Source of the DNA: Henckelia pumila
Lineage: Eukaryota; Streptophyta; Magnoliopsida; Lamiales; Gesneriaceae
Reading direction: 5' to 3'
NCBI RefSeq assembly: GCF_033568475.1
Contig: NC_133120.1
Span: 172,639,991-172,703,990, forward strand
Length of the DNA: 64,000 bases
The notes under the pieces were generated by a model. It had not been told where the DNA came from. It worked only from the letters and a program-made list of their open reading frames with translations, and made no database searches. A program made the position numbers and the translations under genes. Below, piece after piece: positions 33,389-45,340 of the stretch. Within the stretch, counting starts at the first letter, position 1. The number at the start of each line of letters is the position of its first letter.

Positions 33389-33921
33389 TCATTGACACTG
33401 GTGCATCTCATTCATTCATTTTTGCACGTTTTGTTAAGAAGCATAAGTTGCCATGCATTGCACTAGACGTAGTGATTTCTGTTTCTACTCTGACGGGCCA
33501 ATCTGTGTTGGCTAAACGTCTAGTGATGGGTTTCCCTTTAGAGTTTGAAGAGAACATTCTGATGTCGAATCTCAAGGTTCTTGCGATGGAAGATTTTGAT
33601 TGTATTTTGGGGATCGATGTATTGACTACCTACCGAGATTTAGTGGACTGCTATCAGAGGTTGGGTCCGCTTTCATCCATTTGAGGGTGATAGCTGGTTT
33701 TTCTATGGTGAGGGAGCGCGACCTCCGATGCCGTTGGTGTCGACTTTGAGAGCCTTTCGATCTCTAGAGTCTGGCGTGGAAGGCTACCTCATTTATGCAG
33801 TTGATTTATCCGCTGAGAATGTGGGTATAGAAAGTATTCCAGTTTTGAATGAATTCCCAGATGTATTTCTTGATGAGACGGGTTTTTCGCCTGCTAGGAA
33901 AGTCGAGTTTGGCATAGAGTT
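33389..33921 (+). pseudogene. Gypsy A protease region, truncated
   Basis: Begins IDTGASHSFIFARFVKKHK with an intact DTGA active site, then ILGIDVLTTYRDLVDCYQ. A frameshift near 33660 is followed by FYGEGARPPMPLVSTLRA, VEGYLIYAVD and VLNEFPDVF, ending at KVEFGIE where gypsy C is inserted. The RT that should follow is absent from the window. Confidence 0.88.
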
Positions 33922-35604
33922 TGTGACGCCAAGAATTTATTAATTTAATTTTCATGCCTAAATTAGTCTTTAATATTTATGATTTTAATTATTTTAATTT
34001 TTTGTGTTAATTGGCTAAATATTATATTTTTCCTGCGCATTAGAATTTATTATTTTTAACTTTTACGAAAATTAGTATTTTAATTCCAGGACTAGTAAAA
34101 TCAAATTTAATTTCTTTTTATTATGACTTTGAAGCTTGCATTTTTATTTAGTGCGACTTAATTTGTAGTCTTAATTGTTAGTTTGGTTTAGCATTTTTTT
34201 TAGAGTGTGTTGCACTTTTTCATGAATTTCATATATTCACATTTTCCTAGGGTTACCTATTCTAGCACTTGAACTCAAGGATTAAATCCTAGCCACACAC
34301 TCACACTCACTCCAAAACTCATGCACACACACACCAAAACACACACAAGAGCCGATTTCTTTGCCCTGTTCTTCAAGAACCCATCGACTACGTTGTTTTC
34401 TTCATTCAAGCTCCTCAATCTCCTTTTCCTTCTCCGGTGATTCACTTCATAGCAAGCCGGTCTAAGATCTGGAGCTCATCCAGCTCGTGTCCAGCTCGAT
34501 TCCAGCACTGTTTCCCCTACATTCGATCGGCCATAGCTCATCGTAGCTTCCTGTTCGATTCTATTATTTTCTAAGCATAGGCAAGGATATGGTTTCTTCC
34601 TTGCCCATTGTAGATTAGGCATTATGTGGCTTGCATTTTCTTGGAAATTTTTGAAGTATTTATGAATACATGTGATGGTGCCTTGCTCGAGTTCCCCTTC
34701 CCCATTTCCAGTCGAGATTTTAATGCATTTTGATGGGAAATCATATTGTTCGATGAGATATGATATATGTATGAACTTGAAATGAAATGTTTAGATGCCA
34801 TGCTACTTTCAAAATTCCAGAATTGTTATGCCTTGTGAATGCCGAAATTTTCAGAAACTTTTTGAAGCATGGGTTCAAAAAATGTGGTGTTTTAATTGTG
34901 TTGATTTGGATGGTGATTGAGGAGTTACCATGGGTGATATGTAGTTCACATGGTCACTCTTAGGATGGTTTGAAGTTGGCTTGTAAATTTGATTGGGGGT
35001 GTATTCGAAACTTGAGGTGTAGGGGCTCGGTTTTGGATAAAGGCTGTGGGCTGCCTTCGAGCTAGCTTAAGGTGAATCAAGATGCGTTGTAAGATCTGGA
35101 AATGAGGTTTAATTTTGGCCTTGGTCCTAGGATTAGAGGCTTGGAAGATTGGAAGAAATATAGCTAGGATTGGTTGGGTTGGAACTTGAGCTCATGAGCA
35201 GAATTTCTGGGAACTTTGGGGCTGTCCAGAAATGTGAGTCTAAGACGGGGTTAAAAGTAGAATTTGGCCAAGGGCTTGATTCTGGAATTGGGTTTAGATG
35301 TTAGGATTATGTCGGTGAAAGCGGAAATTGATTCGGTTAAGTTATGGTCGAGTTATAGATTTTTGAAGGTAAAGGTGCAGAATGCTAGGCTTTTATTCTT
35401 GCTGCTCGGAAATAGAATTTTTATAAAATGATTGCATAGGAATAAAATTCTGATGATGATTTCCTTGATTAGTTCTAAGTGTCATGGAGTTGTGGTTTCA
35501 AGCGGAATCCTTTTTGAATAAGAATTGAGCAAGTTACAAATTTTATGGGCGAATCGCTCGATTTTGTCTTAAGTGCAAGTTATGGGTTAAATTTCCACCC
35601 TTTG
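33922..35604 (+). repeat. Gypsy C 5' LTR, first part
   Basis: Starts TGTGACGCCAAGAATTT. It includes ATGGGTGATATGTAGTTCAC and ATCGCTCGATTTTGTC blocks shared with the gypsy E LTR. It is interrupted at 35604 by copia-1; the last 5 bases CTTTG are the left TSD copy. The second part is 48172-48839. Confidence 0.9.
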
Positions 35605-37226
35605 TGTTACGCCTTAAACGCATACAAATCTCGTGTTATGAGATTAATATTTTCAATGCATTAATAAGTCTCATAATATTATATTTTGATGATTAAAAAA
35701 CTCGGTTAATTGTTACTAACCATTTAAAGTAAGATTTTGCAGATTAGATTTATTGACAAATAAATTTTTGAAAGCTATTTTGAAGCTATAAATGTATTTG
35801 TGAATTCTCTTATTGCTCATTGAATGGATGGAATATTGTTATGTGGATATGAAGAAAAGGACAAGAAGAAGCCAAAGTATAGAGCAGCAACTTCCGAAAA
35901 TTACTGGGAATTTTCTATGCATTAAAATCAGATCTCCACCAATAATAATTTGGATGAGGATGTTTTAAACCAGCTATCCAAATTTGAGAGCAATCCAAAG
36001 GCTATATTGAGAGATATGATTTTTTCAAATATGCCCCGCACAGTACCTACTTCTGCAAGGAGCAAAACGATGAAGAAGCAAATTATGAAATTTACTGGAA
36101 ACGTTTGATACATCATAATCCGATCTCCATCAGTCATAGTAAAGATTAGGATGTTTTTAAACTTATATCCAAATTTCATATCAATCCAACGGCTAGATAT
36201 GGATTTATGATTTTTCCACAAACAATGCGCAGTACCTATTTCTGCAGAACATGAAGCAAAGGATGAAGAATAAACTTCCAAAACTTACTGGACGTGTTTG
36301 AGGGATCCAAATCAAATTTCCACCAATAAAACTCACGATCATGATGTTATAAACCTTATGTCTAAATTTCAGATCAATCCAACGGATGGATTTGGAGATA
36401 TGAATTTTTCAAATTTGTCGCGCAGAACAAGAAGCGAAAACATGATGAAGCGAATTCCGAAAATTACTGAAAATGTTTGACTCGTTCAAATCAAATCTTT
36501 ACAGTTCAGAATGAAGATCAAGATGTTTTAAAGCTTCATGAAAAATGTCCGATCCATCCAACGGTTAGATTGTGAGATATGAATTTTCCACAAAATCCGC
36601 TCAGTGTTGGGTGAAAGCAGGCAGCGGCGCCGAACACTTTATGTCTACTCCTTGACTTATCAACACACGCTCCATGCACTCAAATCAGATTCAAATCCTT
36701 GCCAACTATAAATAGAGGCTTTTCAAGGTCATTTGGAGACATCCCAACTCATATCTTCTCTCCTTTGCAAGCAATCTTCTCTCTATCAAAGTGTTTGTGT
36801 GATATATTCAAATATTTGAGAGTGTTTGTAAAAATAAGTTTGTGAGTTGGTTGTGCTATTGTTGTAAACACTTGAGTGTGAAGCCAAGTGTGTTGTGTGA
36901 TTGTTGAGGCTATCCTTGGAGCCCTTAAGGCCAAATGTTCGAGTTGTATCGACGCGGTGATCGTGTTGGAGCCATCAAGGGCAAGACGTTGAAGTGCTAG
37001 TGGATCCTTGGTTAATGGATCTTAACCAAGAAGGGGAGACGTAGACGATTTATCGTCGAACTTCCATAAACATATCCTATCTCATTTATCGTTTTATTTA
37101 TTTTATGCATTTATTTACCGCATTTATTTTTGATTGCTTTAAGTCTTTCGCTTGCGTACTTGCATAATCGCTTTAAATTGCTAAAGTTGTCAATAAAACC
37201 TAAATCCCCCCCATTAGGTTCTAACA
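35605..37226 (+). repeat. Copia-1 5' LTR (1,622 bp)
   Basis: TG...CA ends. The U3 holds four divergent tandem copies of a ~125-bp module (about 35925-36050, 36113-36240, 36302-36430, 36484-36606). A TATA box CTATAAATAGAGG follows at 36706-36718. R/U5 follows with GAAGTGCTAGTGGATCC. Confidence 0.93.
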
Positions 37227-37228
37227 AG

Positions 37229-37240
37229 TGGTATCAGAGC
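37229..37240 (+). promoter_or_regulatory. Primer binding site, copia-1
   Basis: TGGTATCAGAGC, 2 bases after the LTR end CTAACA. Confidence 0.93.
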
Positions 37241-37275
37241 CACTTTTTTACAAAATATTTTCAAAAAAAGGCACT

Positions 37276-38235
37276 ATGGAAAATTTAGCTAGCGATTATG
37301 CTCAAGGGCAATCAACAAATCGTCCTCCTCTTTTCAACGGCATAAACTACGGATATTGGAAAAATCGAATGTTCCTATATATCCAATCCGTAGACTATGA
37401 CCTTTGGAAAGTAACTGTGAAAGGTCCCTACATACCTACGAAAGAGGTTGAGGGAGTCAAAATTCCTAAGGAAATGGATGACTTTTCAAAGGAGGACATG
37501 AAATTAATATCTCAAAATGCTAAAGCTATGAATATTTTGCATTGTTCCCTAGATATGAACGAGTACAACCGGATCTCGATGTGCTCATCCGCAAAAGAGA
37601 TTTGGGACAAATTGGAGATATGCCACGAGGAAACCAATCAAGTCAAAGAGACAAAGATCGATCTACTACAACTCAAATATGAGACCTTTGAGATGGAATC
37701 CAATGAAGACGTAGATACAATGTTCCGAAGGCTTTCTCAAATCATCAATGAGCTAGCCCAACTTGGAGAAAAATATCCAACCAAGCAAGTGTGGAGGAGA
37801 GCTCTACGCGCCCTACCCAAGGAGTGGGATGCCAAGAGAACGTCCATCATTGAATCCAACAAAGGCGACACTGCATCCTATGATCTTGATCAACTTCATG
37901 GGACCCTTAAAACCCATGAGTTAGAAGTATCTACAAGGAAAGAATCAAAGAGGGAGGATGAAAAGACCAAGGAAAAGGGGATTGCCTTATCCACCCAAGT
38001 CGAAGGAGAAGATGATGATGATATCGCACTCTTCGCAAGAAAGTTCAAAAGATTTATGTGAGGAAACAACTTCAAAAAGAATACGGACAAGGAAGTAACA
38101 TGCTACAACTGTCAACAACAAGACCACTATGCAAATGAGTGTCCTCTCAAGAAGAAGATTGACAATGGAAAGAAGAAAGCACTCATAGCCACTTGGAGCG
38201 ATAGCGATGATGACGAGGAGGAAGCTAAAATCTGA
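37276..38235 (+). pseudogene. Copia-1 gag
   Basis: Start chosen at ATG 37276 (MENLASDYAQGQSTNRP), since the earlier in-frame ATG lies in the PBS zone. The gag motif YGYWKNRMFLYIQSVDYDLW is near residue 30 and a UBN2-type body follows (EIWDKLEICHEETNQVKETK). A TGA at 38059-38061, where CGA is expected, stops the frame after RKFKRFM. In the same frame the zinc knuckle CYNCQQQDHYANEC follows (38102-38143; the usual Gly before His is Asp), then an acidic SDSDDDEEEAK. A second TGA closes it at 38233-38235. Confidence 0.88.
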
Positions 38236-38238
38236 CTC

Positions 38239-38691
38239 ATGGCTAAGAGTGATGAAATCGTTTCTGATGACAATGATGAGGTAACTTCCTATGATGAATT
38301 ACTACATGCATATAAACATATGTTTGATATGGCTAAATCACATAGAAAGAAAAATAGAAACCTCAAAAATGAATTAGAAACTAAGGAGCATGAAAACCTA
38401 AGATTAAAGGATGACATAGCTCACTTAGAAAAATCATTTGATAAATTCAATGTTAGTAGTAATAAATTGAATAATTTACTAAGCATGCAAAAATGTAGCC
38501 TTGATAAAGGTGGAATAGGGTATGGTAAGAAATCTATAGACTTTGCTAGCCTTATTGCTAAAGAAAAAATGAGATCACCCCCTACATGTTCTTACTGCTG
38601 TAAAAAAGGTCATGCTGGACATAAATGTAGATATTTGAAATATCAATATGATCAAAAGAGCTATATGAAATGGAGGCCTAAGAGTACTTAA
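38239..38691 (+). pseudogene. Copia-1 gag-pol linker: coiled coil and second zinc knuckle
   Basis: The frame MAKSDEIVSDDNDEVTSYDE continues the gag frame after the stop. A heptad-rich stretch (NELETKEHENLRLKDDIAHL) predicts a coiled coil. The end has CSYCCKKGHAGHKC, a second CCHC-type knuckle typical of the SIRE lineage. About 275 bp to protease (38692-38966) are damaged. Confidence 0.82.
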
Positions 38692-38966
38692 CAACTCATC
38701 AGTTGACATTATGAGATGATGATCTAAGGGAGTTCATCATAGACCGGTTTAAACTGCCTTGACTTGCGACTGGTCTTCCTGATGAACGCTGCTCTGTCCA
38801 AGAAAATAGGTTTTTAAAGAGGCCATAGCCCTACCTACTACTGGGAGCACCCTTGGAAAGTGGCGATGATGTCTCTATGAGAGACTGAACTCTTATAAAT
38901 CTACTTTGTATTTCTCTTTTCTAACACTGTGGATCCAAAAGAACTAAAGGGTACCAAAATCAATTC

Positions 38967-41900
38967 TTGCAGGGAAATAGGAAAACTGTTCTCCCTAGCA
39001 TATGGTATCTAGACAGTGGATGTTCTAGACATATGACGGGGAACAATGAGCTACTCCAATCTGTCAAACCAAAGGAGAAGGGAACTGTCACCTTTGGAGA
39101 CAACAACAAAGGAGTTATTGAAGGAATCGGCTCAATAGGTATTTCTAAATCCTGCTTGATTGATGATGTACTCCTAGTGAAAGGACTTAAGAATAACCTA
39201 CTAAGAATAAGTCAATTGTGCGATAGAGGTTATGAAGTCAAATTCACTTCTCAACACTGCACTATATCACTCACATCTGACAAATCCATAAATTTCAAAG
39301 GATATAGAAGTGAAAATGTTTACAAGATTTCTTTAAATAATTTATCTTTGACAAATAATAAAATCCTTGTATCCTTGAATGTTGATGACAACATTCTTTG
39401 GCATAGACGACTAGGTCATGTTGGTCCTAGTACCATAGAAAAACTTTTTAAACTTGATTTAGTTGTTGGTATGCCAAAACTCAATTTAAAATTAGATTCT
39501 GTTTGTGATGCGTGTCAACTTGGCAAACACACAAGGGAATCTTTTAAAACCAAAAATTTTCTATCAACTTCTATGCCCCTTGAACTTCTTCACCTAGATC
39601 TATGTGGTCCCTCGAGGAACGCTAGCCTAGGAGGGAAGCTTTATGCATTTGTCATTGTGGATGATTTCTCACGTTACACTTGGACATTGTTTTTAGCTCA
39701 CAAAAATGATGTCTTTGATTATTTCAAAACTTTTGTCAAACGTGTTGAGAATGAGAAAAATCTTTCAATAAAACAGATCCGTAGTGACCACGCAACTGAA
39801 TTTCAAAATGAGAGTTTTACAAATTTTTATGAAGAAAAAGGCATCGGTCATAATTTTTCTTGTCCTAGGACTCCTCAACAAAACGGGGTCGTTGAGAGGA
39901 AAAATAGGACACTTGTGGAGATCGCGAGGACCATGATATGTGAGCATTCTCTACCAAAATATTTTTGGGCTGAAGCAATGAACACCACCTGTTACATTAT
40001 CAATCGTGTATCAATAAGGTCAATTCTCAAAAAAACTCCATATGAATTATGGAGAGGGAGAAAGCCTAACATTTCATACTTTCGGGCTTTTGGATCAAAA
40101 TTACATTAATAATAATGGTAAGGACAACCTTGGCAAATTTGATGTCAAATCCAACAAAAGGTATTTTTCTTGGGTATTCTACTACGAGTAAGACTTTTAG
40201 AGTATTAATAAATGCACTTTACTTGTTGAATAATCAATGCATGTTGTATTTGATGAATCTATATCTATAGTTTCTCGCACTAATAATGATGATGTAGAAT
40301 TACTCGAAGAAGAGATTGCTTCATCAAGCTTAAATGATATAGATGTTTCTGTTGAGGAAACACCACTTCCGGAGGATTGGACGCTTCACAAAGATCATCC
40401 TATGGATCTTATCATTGGTAGTCCTTCGAAGGGAGTAACCACTCGCTCTTCATTTAATAATATTTGCAATCATCTTACTTTTATTTCGCATGTTGAACCT
40501 AAGTGCATTGATGATGCTTTATTAGATGATTCCTGGATTATTGCTATGCAAGATGAATTGAATGAATTTAAACGTAATGATGTTTGGTACCTTGTTCCTA
40601 GGCCGCATGATAGATCTATTATTGGAAATAAATGGGTCTTTAGGAATAAACTTGATGAGCATGGTACTATCACTAGAAATAAAGCTAGGCTAGTAGCGAA
40701 AGGATATAGTCAAGAAGAAGGCAGTGATTATGATGAGACATATGCTCCTATTGCCCGACTTGAATCTATTCGCATGTTGCTTGCTTTTGCCTGCTCTAGA
40801 AATTTCAAGTTATTTGAAATAGATGTTAAGAGTGCATTCCTGAATGGTGAACTAAAATAGGAAGTTTACATTGAACAACCTGATGGCTTTGTTGATGCTT
40901 TATTGCCTGATCATGTGTATAGATTAAACAAAGCTTTGTATGGTTTGAAACAAGCTCCTAGAGTTTGGTATGAAAAACTATCAACTTTCCTTCTCTCAAA
41001 TGGTATTTCGAGAGGAAAGATTGACATTACTTTATTTACCAAAAATGTCAAAGATGATTTATTAATTGTGCAAATTTATGTTGATGACATAATTTTTGGT
41101 TCTACTAACGAAACTCTCTGTCAAGATTTCTCCAAGCTTATGCAGGAACACTTTGAGATGAGTATGATGGGGGAACTTAACTATTTCCTCGGATTGCAAA
41201 TCAAACAGTGCAAAGATGGATTCTTTGTGAACCAAAGAAAATACATCAAGGAGATTCTAAAGTTTTTTGGGATGGAAAGCACAAAATCATCATCTACACC
41301 AATGAGCACAGCAATCAGACTCGACAAGGATGAAAATGGTAAATCTGTAGATCAATCTTCCTTTCGTAGTATTATTGGCTCCTTACTTTATGCTACTGCT
41401 AATAGACCGGACATTATGTTTAGTGTTTGCTTGTGTACACGATTTCAATCATGTCCAAAAGAATCACATTTGTTCGCCTTAAAACGCATTTTCAAATATC
41501 TTTCAAATACTCCAAATCTCGGCTTGTGGTATTCGAAAAATTCTTTCTTTGATTTAAAAGCGTATTGTGATGCCGACTTTGGTGGATATAAGGTGGACAG
41601 GAAAAGCACTAGTGGAACTTGCTTATTTCTAGGAAATTGTTTAGTTTCTTGGTTTTCAAAAAAACAAAATTGTGTTGTGTTGTCAACGATCGAAGCCGAA
41701 TATATGGTTGCTGGTAGTTTTTGTGCGCAAATTCTTTGGATGAAGCATCAATTGCTCGACTATGGTGTATCTTTTTCAAAAATCCCTATTTTTTGTGACA
41801 ACACTAGCGCCATATGTCTTACAAAGAATCCGATTCAACATTCGCGCACCAAACATATTGACATTCGTGATCATTTTATTCGTGATCACATCGAACGAAA

Positions 41901-42018
41901 TGAAGTTGTACTTCAATATGTTGACACTAAAAATCAAATTGCCGATATTTTTACAAAACCACTAGATGAAAATACTTTTATTCATTTGCGTGGTGAACTT
42001 GGCATGATTGAGTTGTAA
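38967..42018 (+). pseudogene. Copia-1 pol: protease, integrase, RT, RNase H
   Basis: Frame 38967-40109: protease WYLDSGCSRHMTGN, then the pre-integrase zinc part LWHRRLGHVGPSTIEKL ... CDACQLGKH, and the core with Asp in LHLDLCGPS, Asp in IRSDHATEF and Glu in QQNGVVERKNRTL. A frameshift lies near 40105. Frame 40237-40857: RT start WKRND-type NEFKRNDVWYLVPRP, KARLVAKGYSQEEGSDYDET and IDVKSAFLNGELK. TAG at 40858 is followed by EVYIEQPDGF, the catalytic YVDDIIFGS, and RNase H with YCDADFGGYK, SKKQNCVVLSTIEAEYM and NIADIFTKPL-type NQIADIFTKPLDEN. The stop is at 42016. Catalytic residues survive, but the frame is not open. Confidence 0.92.
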
Positions 42019-42464
42019 TCACTTGTGGACAAAAATAAATTAAATGTCATATTAAGGGGGAGCTTAATATTAAATTCGAGCAATTTAATGTTGGATAATA
42101 CAAATTAATTGTATTTATTCAAAGTTATAAAGCTCACATTTTTTAATGTGAAATTTATGTGTTGCATTTTAGAAATCATATTTCAATTCTCATGTTTTTG
42201 CATTTACTTTTTCAGTCTTTTTGATTATCACAAAAAGTGAGAGAATTAGTTTGGTTAAATACTTTAACTAAGGGAGAGAGTTAGTATAGTTAAATGCATG
42301 GAGAATAAAATTGGTTATATGATAAACAAATTGTTTTTAACTAACTATTTAATTGAGAGGGAGTTTTTGCATAGTTTTATTTATGCAATTTTATTGTGCA
42401 AATTGAAATTATTTATTTAATATTGTACATTTATTTTTCCTATTTAACCAAGTTTTGTGATCAT
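42019..42464 (+). other. Copia-1 3' untranslated spacer
   Basis: Non-coding, rich in GGGAGAGAGTTAGT-like words; no env-like frame. Confidence 0.6.
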
Positions 42465-42479
42465 CAAAAAGGGGAAGAT
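42465..42479 (+). promoter_or_regulatory. Polypurine tract, copia-1
   Basis: AAAAAGGGGAAGAT directly before TGTTACGCC. Confidence 0.9.
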
Positions 42480-43729
42480 TGTTACGCCTTAAACGCATAC
42501 AAATCTCGTGTTATGAGATTAATGTTTTTAATGCATTAACAAGTCTCATAATATTATGTTTTGATGATTACAAAACTTGGTTAATTGTTACTAACCATTT
42601 AAAGTGAGATTTTGCAGATTAGAATTATTGACAAATAAATTCTTGGAAGCTATTTTGAAGCTATAAATGTATTTATGAAGTCTCTTATATTGAATGGATG
42701 GAACATTGGTATGTGGATATGAAGAAAAGGACAAGAAGAAGCCAAAGTATGGAGCAACAAATTCCGAAAATTACTGCGAATTTTTTATGCATTGAAATCA
42801 GATCTCTACCAATCATAATTCGGATGAGGATGTTTTAAACCAGCTATCCAAATTTGAGAGCAATCCAACGGCTACATTGAGATATATGATTTTTTTTCAA
42901 ATATGCCCGCCCCGCACAGTACCTACTTCTGCAAGGAGCAAAAAGATGAAGAAGCAAATTAAGAAATTTATTGGCATGTTTGATACATTAGAATCTGGTC
43001 TCCACCAGTCATAGTCAGGATCAGGATGTTTTTAAACTTATATCCAAATTTCATATCAATCCAACGGCTAGATATGGAGTTATCATTTTTCCACATACAT
43101 TGCGCAGTACCTATTTCTGCAGAACATAAAGCAAATGATGAAGAATAAAATTCCGAAAATTACTGGACGTGTTTGAGGGCCCCAAATCAAATCTCCACCA
43201 ATCCAACTCAAGATCAGGATGTTATAAACCTTATTTCTAAATTTTAGATCAATCCAACGGATGGATTAGGAGATATGAATTTTTAAAATTTGTCGCGCAG
43301 AACAAGAAGAGAAAACATGATGAAGCGACTTCCGAAAATTATTGGAAATGCTTGACTGTTCAAATAAAATCTCCACCGTTCGGAATTAAGAACAAGATGT
43401 TTTGAAGCTTCAGGAAAAATATCTGATCAATCCAACGGTTAGATTGTGAAATATGAGTTTTCCACAAAATCCGCTCAGTGCTGGGTGAAAGCAGGCAGCG
43501 GCGCCGAACACTTTATGTCTACTCCTTGACTTCTCAACACATGCTCCATGCACTCAAATCAGATTCAAATCCTTGACAACTATAAATAGAGGCTTTCCAA
43601 GGTCATTTGGAGACATCCCAACTCATCTCTTCTTTCCTTTGCAAGAAATCTTCTCTCTATCAAAGTGTTTGTGTGATATATTCAAATATTTGAGAGTGTT
43701 TGTAAAAATAAGTTTGTGAGTTCATTGTG
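42480..43729 (+). repeat. Copia-1 3' LTR, first part (continues at 47790-48166)
   Basis: Same content as the 5' LTR up to AAGTTTGTGAGTT: four U3 modules (about 42775-43480) and TATA at about 43580. It is broken by LARD3. Bases 43725-43729 (TTGTG) are the left TSD; the LTR resumes after 47789 with CTATTGTTGTAAACAC and ends TTTTAACA at 48166. Confidence 0.92.
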
Positions 43730-44174
43730 TGACCGGTTAAATCGGTGTGATATAAATCTATTGGCAAGCGTACCAGGTCAAGTAACAGTAAAGTGGGCAG
43801 AGAGTCCAAGTATCGATCCCACAGGGACTGTTGTTAATTTCAAGAATTAATTATTTTACTTAATCTAGACAAAATAATAAAAAGCAATTTAATTTAAATA
43901 AAATAAGAATATAAAATAAAAACTGCTTAAGAAATAAGAATTAAAATAATTGAAGATAAAAATAATTAAAACGAGACAACCAAGATACACGTAGTTACCG
44001 AACAAATCATGTAACATGTAGCCGATTCAGGACTTAGATTTAATCTTAAATTACGGGAATTCTCCTAATTTGTTCAAAGGACTATTTCTAAAACAATCAA
44101 ACCTATTCAAATATTGACGGATTAATCTTTCATAATTCTAATCAAATTTGAATGCATTAAATATTTATGAAAAC
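43730..44174 (-). repeat. LARD3 3' LTR, truncated to 445 bp
   Basis: Matches 46402-46846 with about 4% difference by eye. After ATTAAATATTTATGAAAA it turns into CGTGAGTGTGTGTCATG, internal sequence also found in LARD1 near 960. Confidence 0.9.
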
Positions 44175-45340
44175 GTGAGTGTGTGTCATGTCATTCCATT
44201 TTCATGCAACTTCAAAAGAATCTGTCCTAAGAATGCTTATCGACCTATGACAATTCAATGCAAGTATCACAATCCAGCACTCTATCATCTCAACAATCCC
44301 AAACAAAAACATGCACTTCTTGAGATTAATTACGTACCTCCGGATTTTGCATCCGGTATTTTTAATAAGCCCCAATAATTACCCGCAAACTTAGTTATAA
44401 CTAAGATAGGATTCAAATTTCAATACCCTCGTCTATAGCCCGGATGGAGCATCAATCCCATTTAACCCACAAACTTAGCTATGGAACAAAGATTAGGATT
44501 TCAATCATTGTCCAAGCCCGGATGGAATTGTTATTTTAAATTTTCAAAATTTTTAACCCCATGATATCCGTATACTTAGTCAAGAACAGAGATTAGGATT
44601 TCAATCTCTGCTCGTAACCCGGATGGAGTTAATTTAATTTTCAACAAAAGTTTTTTCAAAAATTTTATAGGTACGCTCAAGATCATACATGCAATGTCTA
44701 ACTATCAAGAATCCAAAGACACTATCATGATCAACAAACATCGATTGTCGTGCAATGGTCAAACAAACACAAACATCATCAATTACATCGCTACACTACA
44801 CCAGTCTAACATATGTGCTTAAAACTATTCACGATTCAACCAACAGTTTCTCATGTTCAATAAAAAGCAACATTTTCTCAAAAGAATTTTTTTTCACAAG
44901 TCCATCATCATCGGCCCACATTCATCATTCTAATTATTCACACAACACAAACAGAAAACAAAATGATATGAATGATTACGAACTATATGCAATAAAATAG
45001 ACCAAATGAATGCAAACAACAACACAAACAAAAATAATCTACCCCCCATACTTATCCAAAGCATTGCCCTCAATGATTTAGAACAATGAACCGAATGCAA
45101 AACAAACACACAATGAAAACAAAAATAACACTCCCCTGGTTGCGCATTCGTCCTCTTCATCTTCCTCTTCGGCAAAATCTTTTGGGATGACAATAGCAGA
45201 CGGGATACATTAGTCAGGCACGACAAACTAACATGAGAAAGAACAAAAATCAAATAGAAATAAACAAAAACCAAAAATTAAACTAAAAAATCAAGGAAAA
45301 GAATACTGGGTTGCCTCCCAGTAAGCGCTAAGTTTATAGT
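44175..45340. repeat. LARD3 3' internal region with three-unit tandem repeat
   Basis: Around 44385-44635 three diverged units each carry GATTAGGATTTCAATC and AACCCGGATGGAGTT, with ACTTAG before. About 44636-45060 aligns with 1325-1690 of LARD1. Near 45308 is GGGTTGCCTCCCAGTAAGCG. No convincing ORF. Confidence 0.75.

Noticed and set aside
42019..42464. Possible env-like ORF after copia-1 RNase H, as in some SIRE relatives
   Set aside because: The 446-bp spacer has no open frame of useful length.
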